64,000 bases of DNA from Polydactylus sextarius (GCA_016801845.1 CM028919.1:9350001-9414000); one strand, 5' to 3'. Positions 1 through 10,773 are shown, counted from the stretch's first letter. The notes: a model not told the origin generated them from the sequence alone. Translations and numbers: made by a program.

Positions 1-439
1 GTTCATACTTTTTAGAGAAGGAATAAGATTTTATATTTTCGCAGGAAGTGAAAATCAAAGCCCAACTTGATACTAATTTTAGTTATTGTTTCTTTTATTG
101 CAGGTAGATCCTCTCCTAGATCAGCAAATAGTAAGGGTTGAATTTTTGTATTTTTCTTACTGTCTCTGTCCTTCCAACATGGCCGCAGTGCCATGACTGT
201 GAGCTTTCCTCGCAATGTGTTTTTGTTGTTTATGCTTGAATGCTGTGCCAAAACTGAACCGCACCACAATTTCACTGCCCATCATCACATCTATCAATCA
301 TGAACATACATCTGATACTTTCCATCTTTCTCTCTTTGGTTGAATGTTTTTAGTTGCTCAGTGTGGAGCTGCAGACGAGAACACAGAGCTCGCTGGACAA
401 AACAAAGACAGATCAGGATTTAGTTGTGAATTGTTTGGA

Positions 440-640
440 TTTAGTCTATGAATTATCTTGACTTTAGCTCTGATTAGTGGATTTTAGTTTTGGCTAGTGT
501 GTCTTAGCTTAGGCTAGTCTTAGCTTTTGCTAATGTGTCTTAGCTCTGTCTAGTTTTAGCTTTGGTTAGTTTTAGCTCTGCCTAGTGTCTTTTAACCTTG
601 ACAAGTTGTAGCTCTGGCTAGTGTTGTAGCTTTGGCCCCT
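440..640 (+). repeat. Degenerate minisatellite of TAGCT-type units
   Basis: The stretch is built of imperfect copies of a roughly 16-20 nt unit resembling GGCTAGTGTGTCTTAGCTT. Successive copies read GGCTAGTCTTAGCTTTT, GTCTAGTTTTAGCTTT and GGTTAGTTTTAGCTCT. Copy boundaries are blurred by small length changes, so the array looks old. No coding potential is evident. Confidence 0.6.
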
Positions 641-1680
641 GAATTTGTCTTTAGTATTAGTTTTGGAGTTTAACTTCATCTTTTGATTCTTTTGTCTTTA
701 GTAAATGGTTAGCTAAATCTTTGACTAGTTTTGTTCTTTGTCTTGGTTCATGTAAAACTTAATCCAGAGCTCTGTGTGTTGAGGTTGTATTTTCTGTGTG
801 TGTGTGTGAGTTGATATTTTTTTTTTTTTTTTTTTGGTGCTGAGATGTTTAGGCCTCTTTTGTATTAAGGTTAAAGGTGTTTAAGGCTGTGAAGTTGGTT
901 AATTGTGGAACTAGTAAGTTCAGTGATGAGGTTTTAGGCTCAGCTGCAGTGTTGTTTATTCATGTGCACTAACTTTTCCTTCGTAGGTTTTGTCAACTTG
1001 AGGTAGGACAAATTCTAACTTTCTTCTCCAGTCAGGTCAGATTAGCTTCTTTTTGTTATTTTGATCCCTGCCAATAAAATACTTTGAACCCTGTGTGTGT
1101 GTTTTCCTCTGACACTGATGTAGATCAGGGTAGGGACAGATAGTTAGAAGTGTTTCTCTCAACAGCTGCATCGCCGCTTCCTGTGGATCTACAAACACAA
1201 GCTGCAGCCGGGTGGAATCCACAAGTAAGTGTTTTTCCTTACCTTGGGGTGGGTGTGGGCCGTGTGTCGGTCTGGCCGCCGTGCCATAACCTTTTGCCTT
1301 TCAGCTTCTCCACCCGGCACCAAGTTCATCCAACGTTCACCAACGTTCAAGTGGTGGTTTAGTTTCTGCCTGGCCGCCGCGCCAAGCCTTCGCTCGGCTT
1401 TCTTGCCGACTTTTCTTTCACACATGGCCACCGTGCCATGCTTTTGCTCGACGACGTTGCCAAGCAAAGGTTTGACGACGTTGCCGACCATTTTTCCCAA
1501 ACATGACTCATCATCGCTGCGTCATGTTTTCGCTCGACTTCCTTGTCGAACTCTCCTGCTTTCACGGCCACCGTGCCACTGTTCATTCCCTCACATGATG
1601 TTTAGGGAAAGTTAGTCAGCTGATGAAGTGGGTGGGATTATTTAGGGAAGTGCAGGACGGGCTGGAACTGCTGTCTCTGT

Positions 1681-1682
<2 letters not shown>

Positions 1683-1713
<31 letters not shown>

Positions 1714-1720
1714 AGTGAGT
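1683..1720. repeat. (GT)n microsatellite
   Basis: A short dinucleotide GT run passes into GAGTGAGT and sits just before one of the quasi-palindromes at 1732. No other content is seen in it. Confidence 0.9.
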
Positions 1721-3094
1721 GAAACATGTCTTGGCCGCTGTGCCACAACTATCTGCTTCCATTTTATCCAACACAACATCACATCACTACACCCACTAAA
1801 TCTGCATTTTCATTTAACACATTTCAGAATCTACAACCACAGCAGGTGTCCTGTACACTTACTGTTTTGTGGCCGCTGTGTCACAATTTAACTGATATTT
1901 TTCCCTTCAGCATCCATCCTCCACCCACAGTGGCTCCAGCAATTCATTTCATTTCTACTCGACGATTGAATCGAGGAGAAATGAATGAAAGTAATACACG
2001 GTAAGTTGTTGCTTGGCTGCCGCGCCGCAACGTCTCCGCCCTGGTCGCCGAACCAGTTCTGTCCTCTTTGGGCCGCCGTGCCATCTGTACTTTCACTCTT
2101 ATTCCTTCTGTTTTTTTCTGATCTCGATTTGAATCTGCCTTGTTTTATGTCTGTCTGTCCTGTCGACTTTGTTTATGTAACGTTTGTCTTGTATTTGTCT
2201 GTCCAAACTGTTTATATGGTTCATGTCTTTGTCCCGTCTGTCTCATCTGTTGTGCGCCTCCTCTGTCATGTCCGTCTTTGTGTCCCCTGTCTGTCATGTC
2301 CCTGTTGTGCGCTCTGACTGACAAAGACTGACTGACTCCACTGACTCTCAAATTGGCCTTTTTGTCAAAACTGACCAGACATTAATGAACATTTATGCAA
2401 GGTGAGATTCTCTCTCGTTCCTACAAAGGTAATGTATGTTTTTTTTTTCACTTTCAGTTTCTTCTTCCATCTCTGACTTGGGTTCTACTCTATAATCTCA
2501 CTTACTGACACTTCTCTGCTTTCAGCATTGAGGTAGAAACTCACTTGAATTGCATCGGTTTGGGTTTTACGGTGTAGAACAGCTCACGGTCACAACACTG
2601 ATATTAAATCTTCACTGGTTTGTCCTTCAGTTGCCAGCTTGGTCTCTGTCTTTCGCTCCTTTTCTCTTTTTTTTTCTACATTTATTTATTTCAGGAATGA
2701 AAACCCAAGAGAAATGGTAAGAAGGTTGTTGAGGATGTAGTTTTAGAGAGTTTAACTTCAAAATGTTGTGAGGGAAAGGTAGTAAAAGTGTTCAGTTTTA
2801 GTTTAATCTGAGTTTCAAAACTTTTATATAAGATTAATTTATTGATCCCCATGGAGGAAAATTTAAAATCCTCTTGTTCTACATTGGCTTTTGACAAATC
2901 ATTTCCAATTTAATGTTGAGTGTAGGTGCAGTTTAAATGTACAACATTGGCCACTATTATCATGGTGCAGCTGTCACTCATCACCATCTGAATTCATATA
3001 TAGACTTGTGTTGATCTTTGTCTCTGTCAGGTTTAGTTACAACTGGAGTTTCAAATGTAAAATTGTAGATTTTGAGCAGGTTAGGTGAAATAAC

Positions 3095-3215
3095 GTTGTA
3101 GATTTTTCGTTAACGTTTCTCTACCGCGACATATCGGGAGGCCTCCCAGCAGGGGAATTAAATTTCCCCTGTGAAACGAAAATATCTCGTCTACCGTGTC
3201 GGTTGTTAACATTTC
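3095..3215. other. Cluster of palindromes (structured island)
   Basis: Within about 120 bp there is a perfect 12-bp palindrome GGGAGGCCTCCC (3136-3147), an 8-bp-stem hairpin CAGGGGAA/TTCCCCTG with a 6-nt loop (3150-3171), two GTTAAC palindromes, and outer AT-rich arms that partly pair (TTTTTCGTT upstream, AACGAAAA downstream). No open frame explains it. It could fold as RNA or DNA. Function unknown. Confidence 0.6.
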
Positions 3216-3904
3216 GTTGCAACTATAGCTTCCGTGATAGGAAACATTTGTTCTTCAGGAGGACGTGAACCTGACAGAGGGAGATGGTTTAAATAATGGT
3301 GACACTTCAGGACACTCATCTTGGGTGTATTCTTAATTTTAATTTATTGGTACTGAGTGACAGCAATGACAACTACAGCAACATGTTCTAGACTAAAAAA
3401 TACATAATTTAGTTTTGACAAACCGTAAGTAGAAACCTTTTTAGTGCAGTTTAACAAGTTACTGTCTAGAAGTATGAAAATGACAGGAACAGAATTAGTC
3501 TTTAGTTTATTGGTTTTCAACTGAATCTGAATAAACTCCAGTTTAAAATGTGGCGTTAATGATTTATTTATTTTCATCTAGAAGCTACAAGATGAAATGT
3601 GTTTGAGGCAGTAAGAGGAACCATCTCTCTAAACATGATGTGGTGAGTTTATCTGAAATTTCGTAAAGATCTTAACTGTTTTTATTCTGTCTGTCTCTCT
3701 TCTGTATTTAAAGTCATATGATAAGATGGTTTCAGAAACTTCTCCCTCATCTTTCTGACGTCTGCTCTCATGTCTGTTGTCCAGTATTCAGTTTTCAGGA
3801 ATCAACATTCAGCCGTTGAAGCCCACTTCATGCCCTGATTGGCCAGTTTGAAGAGCCATAGTGAAATAATTTTTAATCAATAATCTTGTTTGTTGTGGAA
3901 ACAA

Positions 3905-4895
3905 ATCGTCCAGACGGTTATTTCTCTTCTCCAGATTCTGTTTCTTCCTCTGAAGTTTGTCTTTGCATTAATCCTCAGTTGTTTGTTCATGAAACAGTCT
4001 CACGTCAGCGTCACCAGGTCTCACTTCCTCCTGATGTGGCCTGTCAACGTTCACTGCTGCTGCTGCTTCATCCGTTCAGTGAGTCGTTCTCCTCATTCAC
4101 TGGTTGTTTTTACGTGTTTGTGAAGATGTGACCGTCGAGGATTGACAAAGCAAACAGCTTGAAGTGTGTCAGACTATATAAGACAATAACCTCACAGTGT
4201 TAATTACTGTATGAGGTTGTGTAAGAAGCTCCTCAGTTTAAGGAAAACTTTTTACACTTTATACTAATTATCAGTCACAATCAGGATTCATTGAGTCAGT
4301 TCTTAACGCTACAGAGAACAAGGTAAACTGAGTCGACTCAACAGAAGAAGGTAAGGCTTTTCTCCTTCCCCTTCTTCTCTGTGTGTGACGAAGTCTGAGC
4401 TTGAAGGAAACTGATTGTTTACAACATTTAAAATTTTACATGTAGGACTCAGAGTCGTCTGCCTGATGATGCAGTTTCCAAAACTAGACTTGGATCCATC
4501 TGGTTTTGTGAATCCGCTGACTGTGGTGTGATGTCACCGTCCTACAACAGCAACAGTTGAATTAACTGCTTTGCTAATCTGAACAATTGGGACAATTTAT
4601 ATGATGTTTAAATAATAGTGTTAGTAGCATTTTAAACCGTTTGCTTTGTCAGTGGTTCACGGTCACATCTCACCAAATGCGTGAAAATAATCGTGTTGAA
4701 CGAGGTCATGACTTCCTTCACAGATGTGACAGCAGCAGCAGTGAATGTTGATCGACCACATCAGGAGCACGTGAGACCTGGTGACGGTGGCATGAAGTTG
4801 TTTCATGCACAAACGACTGAAGGTCGATGCAGAAATTAACTTTAGGTGAGGCAGCAGAATCAGGAGCAGAGAATTAATTTAGTTTAGACGACGAT
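3905..4895. repeat. Large imperfect inverted repeat (~250-bp arms)
   Basis: The left arm (about 3905-4157) is the diverged reverse complement of the right arm (about 4637-4895), with about 480 bp between them. Matching blocks include GTCACCAGGTCTCAC (4010-4024) against 4771-4785, CCTGATGTGG (4030-4039) against 4756-4765, and TGACAAAGCAAAC (4143-4155) against 4639-4651. The similarity is interrupted by small gaps. It resembles an old foldback element or an inverted duplication. No transposase-like frame is seen inside, and no clean target duplication was recognised. Confidence 0.75.
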
Positions 4896-5684
4896 TAAAG
4901 TCTCAGTCAAAGTCTCAATTCAACATCCTGGTTCTGATTGGACAATGAACCGTTTTCAGTGGTGGTGTGAAGTACGCGTCTGCTGCTAGTCGTTGATTTT
5001 CGAGTTGGACTCTGCGTAACAGACACGTCAGGAAGGATCAGAAATGTGTGAGGGAGTCTTGGTGCTATTTTACCATAAGATTTGAAACAAACAAACTTAA
5101 ATCCAGGTTATTCAGAGTCCAGATAAAACTGCTACGTGACAACTAGAATACAGGATGATTTATATTTCTGCAAAGTAAGGTGGAGTTTTTGGCCTCATCT
5201 TGGTTTATAAGTGTAGAAGAGAGTCAGGGTGAGAGTGAGGGAGATGAGTGTTGAGGGTCAAGACGAAGGACACAGAAGCCAGGAGGAGCTGACGGAGGCC
5301 GAGACGTTTCAGGGAAGTCGACGGCGGCTGAGACGACTCAAGATGATGAGGAAGTGGAGGCCGAGCTGCACCGAGTCTTCGAAGATGATTTATCACTGCA
5401 CCAAGACGTCGTCGGGTACATTCTTTCACATCACAAACTTATATTTTACATGAAAATGTTTTTTTCAATTTAAACCTATAGAATCTCTCCATCTCTCTCT
5501 CTCCTCCCTCCAGCTGTGAACATGGACATCACCACATCCTCTTCACTGGGATCCAGCTCTTTGAGCTCAGTTGTTGTTTGTTTATTGTTAATGTTTTGTG
5601 GTTGGAGGTTGTCTGAGTTTAGTCTGGGGTACCCTGTACATTTAACACACACGTAGCTGCTCTCTGTCTACTTCAATAGGTTAG

Positions 5685-5849
5685 GGGTTGGTGCCACCGC
5701 TGTATGTTTTACTGAAGTCTTTTTTTTTTTTTTTTTTTTATTCACTTTATCTTTTAGACAAGATAGTCAGGACTTGTTGTTTTGTTTTTATTAGATAGAG
5801 ATGAGTTAGTTGTTTTGTTTTATTTATTTCATTTATTTGGCACCAACCC
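5685..5849. repeat. 12-nt perfect inverted arms in the left transcript's 3' end
   Basis: GGGTTGGTGCCA at 5685-5696 is the exact reverse complement of 5838-5849. The arms enclose a T-rich stretch including a long poly-T run near 5720-5738. They lie just upstream of the AATAAA at 5897 and could form a stem in the 3' UTR. Confidence 0.5.
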
Positions 5850-5896
5850 TACAGTCAACCTCCTCCACACTTTCTTTGTTTGAGAGATCAAAGGTC

Positions 5897-5902
5897 AATA
5901 AA
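5897..5902 (+). terminator. Poly(A) signal of the left-edge transcript
   Basis: AATAAA lies about 280 bp after the last candidate stop (5614-5616) and is followed by a TG-rich stretch (TTGACTCTGTGTCTGGTG), as expected for a cleavage site. Confidence 0.5.
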
Positions 5903-5920
5903 TGTTACAACCTTTGATTC

Positions 5921-7028
5921 ACTCACATTGACTCTGTGTCTGGTGATTTATGGTTTCCTGTTTTACAAAAGTCTCTAACACACACACAAGCATCACATTT
6001 AGAACAGACTCTACATTACATTACAAATGGATTTAAGTTTTTGCCTTCTTTTGGGTTTGTGTTTAAACTTTAAACAAATTATTTTATTCTATCGCTGCTG
6101 CTCAGAATAACATGAGGAGACTCTGTATCAATAATTAGAAATAAAAACTAAACACTGAATTTTATTTGAACATTAATCAGTTACATTAAATATTTCCACT
6201 GATTTAAATTATTTCAAACAGACATGATCTAATTCTCTCTTATGAAATTGACTTACCAAGTTTTTATTTTGTCACATGATGCTCATAATAGTTTGTTCAT
6301 TGTGTGACAAACGACAAAGAAACTGTCGCTCTAACTTGAGTTTGTCTTCTTTCTTCTCATTGTATTTATTTAAAGGAGCAGTATGTGAGATTTTGGAAAG
6401 AGCTCGTTCTAATCAGTCCTTGGAAGTTCATCAGATGTATTTCAGGTTGGGTGTATGTTGTCCAAGGTTCATCCCACCTGCTGAACCACAGGTGCTCAGG
6501 CCTGTTATCACCACTTGCAGGTATTTTATTATTTTTATAAATTAAACTCAACTTCAGCGACTTTTACACATCTACTTTTTTTATTGCCTTGTCAATATCG
6601 GTTGTGACTACAAAACGGTAAAGTTCAAATATGAAAAATACATCTGATTTACGATTACATCTTACATCAACTATATACACGTTTTACTACTGTAGAGATC
6701 TGTACACATTTGTTTACCAAGTTAACACACCGTCATATAAATGTGTGACGTGTGGTACAAATCGCGGTGTTCGTAGTGTGATTTATCACTGAGCTAGTTA
6801 ATGTTCTATCAAATAAACTGTAACAAAATAATTATGTTATCATAATAACTGGCGGCAGGCTGTGTGGGCAAGCTGCCACCTTGGCCTTTTCACACAATGT
6901 TGTTAAAACATTTAGACTAAGTATTGTGTGAAAAGCAGGGAACTATCAGCAGTTTCTACCAGTGTCTCTGTTCTCACAGCAACATAATTTAAATCAGACT
7001 TTTCTTCCAAAAAACGCTGGCTGGATGC
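5921..7028. other. Intergenic / TTC8 3' UTR
   Basis: This stretch lies between the left transcript's poly(A) signal and the TTC8 stop codon. TTC8's 3' UTR runs leftwards from 7028. Minus-strand AATAAA candidates (TTTATT on the plus strand) occur at 6580-6585 and again near 6260. Nothing else coding is seen. A possible dispersed repeat (6361-6540) is listed separately. Confidence 0.6.
6361..6540. repeat. Possible teleost dispersed repeat
   Basis: The segment starts with TTTAAAGGAGCAGTATGTGAGA, a type of opening I associate with repeats scattered through fish genomes. That is recognition from memory only. No terminal repeats or target duplication could be set, and it may simply be unique 3' flanking DNA. 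Confidence 0.3.
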
Positions 7029-10000
7029 TCACAACACAGCAAAGTGCTGGCGAAGTTGCTTGAGAAGTTGCTGAGTGTCGACGTGTTCGGGAAATGCATC
7101 CTCAGACTTCTGAGCTGCAGTGTAGCTGCTCTGAAGGTCTCCAATCTGAACAAGGATTAAAAACTGGTTATTGTTTTTTTAACTTCTCCACAGTAGAGTA
7201 GAGATATTAATGAATAAATAGTAACAAATTACCTTTTCAGAGAGAATGGAAAGATTGAAGTGTGGCTCGTACATGTGAGGGGACAGTGACGCAGCCGTCT
7301 GTAGAAACGCTTTAGACTGAACCAGAGACAGAACAATCATTAACATCACTATATTTACTTAAAGTTTTAATGTAAAGACTTTTTCATTTTGTAGGTAGAA
7401 TGTGAAACATTGAAATCTGGCTTAGATCAGAGAATGTACACAAACAGTGTATACAATACTGTATGTTATAATATCTTGTCTCATATCATGACATTCATAC
7501 TAAACTGATTCATCACTCAGGTCTTAGAAACACTTTAAGACAATCAACTACACTAGTTGTATTTCAGAAATGTCCTTTAATAAAGCAGACCACATTAAAG
7601 TTAGTATAATACACTTTATCAACTGATGTTGAACTGTCATATTATATCATATTAGAGCGTCTAAAAAGAAAGCAATGTGATCTCATAGCTTTTATTTTAA
7701 TGGAATAATAAAAGCTGTTTATGAGTCAAAGATATGACTTTACCTGTTCAATACGACCTTTGCGTAGTTCCAACACAGCCAAGTTGTTGTAGGCCTCAGC
7801 ATGGTCATTATTAAAAGCCAAAGCCAGTTTGAAACACTGATAGGCAAGAGTCAGGTCACCTATACCCTGTAAACATAAGAATATATGCTCTTTATACCAG
7901 AGGGTCAATGTTTACCTATAAACCACATTCAGTAGACATTATTAAACCATGAGACATTGTGGGACACTTCTGAGTACTGTCAGCTCACCACGGCCACATG
8001 TCCTATGTTGTACCAGACATCAGCTTGCTCTTCATCATTTTCCACCAGGGCCAGAGCTCTCTCAAACGAGGACAGAGTCATGTCGTACTGCTGGGCATAG
8101 AAGCAGCACAGGCCCAGATTGTTGTACAGCTGGCAGTTATAAACCCCCATCTGGAGCAGCCGTCTAACAAAGATATTTTGAATCACAAATGGTATTTAGC
8201 TCTCCACTACCTGTATTATAACAATGCACTGTTTGTATTGTACATTAAAGATACTCTGACCTGTAGAACCGCAAGGCGATCTCTGGCTGATCAGTATAGA
8301 AGTGATTGCTGCCTATACAGGCTATAGCTTCCACGTGAGTGTTGTCTTGCTTCAGGACATCTTTGTAGTACTCGGTGGCTGATGGAATGTTGTTCATCTC
8401 CTGTGAAAATATTGCAATACAGAAAAGTTGTTGTCTCTTCAGAGTGTAGTGAAGGGAGTCTGTAGAAATCATGTGACCATGGCGACATACTGTACCTCAT
8501 GAATGCGAGCGATTCCTGTTAGAAGAGTGACTTCACCAGGGAAGTGATCCAGACCTTGTTTGAAGAGATTGAGGGCTGTTATTGGTTGATCAAGTCGCTG
8601 ATAAACCTGAGAGAAAACACAAACAATAAGTTGTTTATTTCAGATATTTAAAAATTTTCAACTTGTTTTTTTTTCTTTGTTCAACAACTTGGTAGTGATG
8701 CATTGCTATGATGTCTCCATCCTTACCTTTGCCAGGTAGAGATATGTATCCACCACCTCTTGGTGGTTGAGAGCTGATCGAAACTGTTTTTCTGCTTCTC
8801 GATACAAACCAAGTCTGCAAAAGTCAGAAATATCAAACATGTAGTTCAAGTAATTCATAAAAATGCAACTTTTTTAAGCCTAAACCTTTGTGCTTAATTT
8901 ATATGTTTACTTGCCTGTAGTAACATTTCCCCAGCTGAACTTTCCACCACCAGTCTTTGAACTGAGCATGTTCAGTAGCCTGAGCAGCCAAATCTAGAGC
9001 CTGGTGAAGAGATATTACATTCATGCTGTATGACTGACAGTCAACCAGTTCTCTTTATTCTGTAAATGTATGACACACTTACATTTTTCACATCGTTTTC
9101 ATGGTGGAAGATGTACTCAAACAGTGTCTGAGGAAGGAAATGATGGTTAATAGACATGTGAGAAAAAGCATTGATCTTGATTCATTTTTTTTTTTTATCA
9201 CAGTCACATTCTTACCCTGGATAAATTGGGCTTTTGGGAGTACTTTGCCAAATTTAGTCTTGACAAGTTAATAAATGGTCCATCTGGATTGGTTAGCATT
9301 GATGCCTGAAGAAGCAGTGAAACAAACATCTTATTCAGACATCATAGTCAGTAAAATAGATATGTAGATGATACCACAATAAATAATAATATTAAAGTGA
9401 AATAGGAACATTGAGTCAATCTGGCAATGATAACATGTTAAGCTGTAGAAGAAAATTCTTTACAAATATGCCAATAAAGGTAATTTTTATGGGAAACTTT
9501 CAGGAATCTTTACTCACTGTTCCCAGACGGATGAATCTGCCAGAAGCACTAGTGACAGGCCGAGCTGTGCTTGCTGTGCGAGGAGTTTTGATGGCTTGCT
9601 CCATTGTCCCAGGACGCCCTGACTGTGTGCTGGGTCTCACAAATCCTGTGATAGGACGTCCTGATTGTGTCATAGGCCTTGAGTTCAGAAAAGAAAAACA
9701 AAAAACCTCAGATCAGGCATTTCTTACTTTGTTGAAAATATCAACCATGTTTAAATTTCACTGTAAAATTTCAAGCATCGTCTGGCAGATGGTACCTGAC
9801 AGCTGGTGTTGGTCCTCCACCCTGACTTGTTCCAGGGAGCCTCAGTGATGTTCCAGGACCTAGAAGAATATCAGGTCTTATCATCAATGTATTGGATATT
9901 AATTTTCTCAGCCTTAAGGCACTAAGAAGAGTGTAGACCTACGTGCAACTTGAGCAATAGAGCTCTCATCCAACATCATTTCAGCAATCCCCTCCTGGTC

Positions 10001-10680
10001 AACGTCAACTTCATCTATATATACCATCTCTGTCAAAGCACGGGTTTTCAAGCTCCATGCAGCCTATAAAACAAGCACACAAACACACACACACGCAGAT
10101 CAGATGTCACGTCTACCAACAACTAGGTAAACATGTTTTAACCATGACCTATGCTGAACTATGCATGAAAAAGGATAGGATGAAATGACAGAAAGGAACA
10201 GTATGCAGTCAAGATTACCTCTGAGATAAACAAGGAGGCGTCCTAAAGACAGCATGCAGTGAGTTAGTGAGGAAAGAGGAAAGTTGAGAGCAGATGTTAA
10301 AAGAAGAGGAAAATTAACAAAATGAAAATAAGATATGGTGCAGGGAAGAAATCGATGGTAACATCTGAAATACAAAATGAAAACCAAGAGCATTTTACAG
10401 CATCATTAAAGTTAAACAACGCGTTAATGAAGAACCAGTAAATTACGTGGGTTAATCGGGATTATGCACTAGTTGCTCCAGGTTGCTTGTATTAGCAAAT
10501 TAGCTGCGTTTCCTCAATAGGTAATCGCTAGCATGCTAAGCTAGCTCGGCTAAAGCACCACGGTACCTGGTCGTAAGGGCTGTCCTGTAATATTTTTGTA
10601 CAAATATCTGAACACTGTTGGAGTTTCCGCCTCCTGAAATAGCTCCACGCCAAAAACAAAGGGTCCATCGTCACCTCCAT
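7029..10680 (-). CDS. ttc8: Tetratricopeptide repeat protein 8 (BBS8), BBSome subunit
   Basis: TTC8/BBS8 is a subunit of the BBSome, the coat that moves membrane proteins into and out of cilia; human mutations cause Bardet-Biedl syndrome 8. Fourteen coding exons (gene order): 10680-10567, 10063-9943, 9859-9796, 9677-9518, 9305-9216, 9127-9083, 9000-8915, 8814-8727, 8606-8496, 8400-8261, 8163-7989, 7866-7744, 7316-7233, 7145-7029. They total 1518 nt (505 aa). The N-terminus (MDPLFLAWSYFRRRK) and the block ALTEMVYIDEVDVDQEGIAEMMLDE match the family. From about residue 170 to the end are TPR helices, e.g. HVEAIACIGSNHFY and NNLGLCCFYAQQYD. A second in-frame ATG (MDPLF) lies four codons in. One intron (9-8 kb side, donor at 8914) begins GC. 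It is head to head with EML5. Confidence 0.97.
8815..8914 (-). other. ttc8: GC-AG intron in TTC8
   Basis: The exon 8915-9000 ends TACTACAG and is followed in the gene by GCAAGT. Joining there to the next exon (ACTTGGT) gives the conserved CYYRLG. Using the GT four bases further on breaks the reading frame. The donor is therefore the non-canonical GC class, with an otherwise near-perfect donor consensus (CAG|GCAAGT). Confidence 0.85.
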
Positions 10681-10760
10681 CGCTTTGGTGCAGAAAGAAA
10701 ATAAATAAGTACAGAGACGGGTTTAGTGGCAAAACTAGAGACGACGGCGAAGCTTCCTCT

Positions 10761-10773
10761 GTCGCTAGGCAAC
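10761..10773 (-). promoter_or_regulatory. ttc8: X-box (RFX site) of TTC8
   Basis: Read on the minus strand the site is GTTGCC-T-AGCGAC. It fits the RFX consensus GTNRCC(N0-3)RGYAAC with one mismatch. It sits about 80 bp upstream of the TTC8 ATG. RFX factors drive ciliary genes, including BBS genes, through such promoter-proximal boxes (established). Use here is inferred. Confidence 0.6.

Larger units (their letters stand above)
178..2083. repeat. Family of short 6-nt-loop quasi-palindromes
   Basis: A TGGCCGCCGTGCCA-like 14-mer recurs at 180-193, 1273-1286, 1371-1384, 1425-1438, 1565-1578, 1732-1745, 1870-1883, 2014-2027 and 2070-2083, with one to three differences. Its ends are complementary (TGGC/GCCA) around a 6-nt centre. 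At 178-195 and 1423-1440 the arms grow to CATGGC/GCCATG. Unrelated arm sequences with the same 6-nt centre occur at 1394-1409 (TCGGC/GCCGA), 1534-1549 (TCGAC/GTCGA) and 2041-2056 (CTGGT/ACCAG). A related hairpin with a longer loop is CATGAC/GTCATG at 1502-1526. These lie between or beside the putative small exons. Function unknown. Confidence 0.75.
1..5920 (+). other. Possible 3' part of an unidentified plus-strand gene
   Basis: I do not recognise this gene. Several segments look like small exons with good splice sites. 104-130 reads VDPLLDQQI. 1165-1223, after a CAACAG acceptor and before GTAAGT, reads LHRRFLWIYKHKLQPGGIH. 1912-2000, between TTCAG and GTAAGT, joins it in frame and reads HPPPTVAPAIHFI and onwards. 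Near the end, an open stretch 5253-5415 reads DDEEVEAELHRVFEDDL and can be spliced in frame to 5514-5616, which ends in TGA. An AATAAA follows at 5897-5902. I could not chain all segments in one frame, and 5229-5415 looks partly coding in two frames. It may be a fast-evolving protein gene, a decayed gene or a long non-coding RNA. The transcript would end tail to tail with TTC8. Confidence 0.3.

Noticed and set aside
3886..4131. 81-aa and 77-aa open frames in the left inverted-repeat arm
   Set aside because: They have no recognised domain, and the complementary arm does not preserve them.
4463..4523. Possible C/D box snoRNA (CTGATGA near the start, CTGA near the end)
   Set aside because: The boxes have reasonable spacing but no convincing terminal stem pairing and no C'/D' pair; judged chance.
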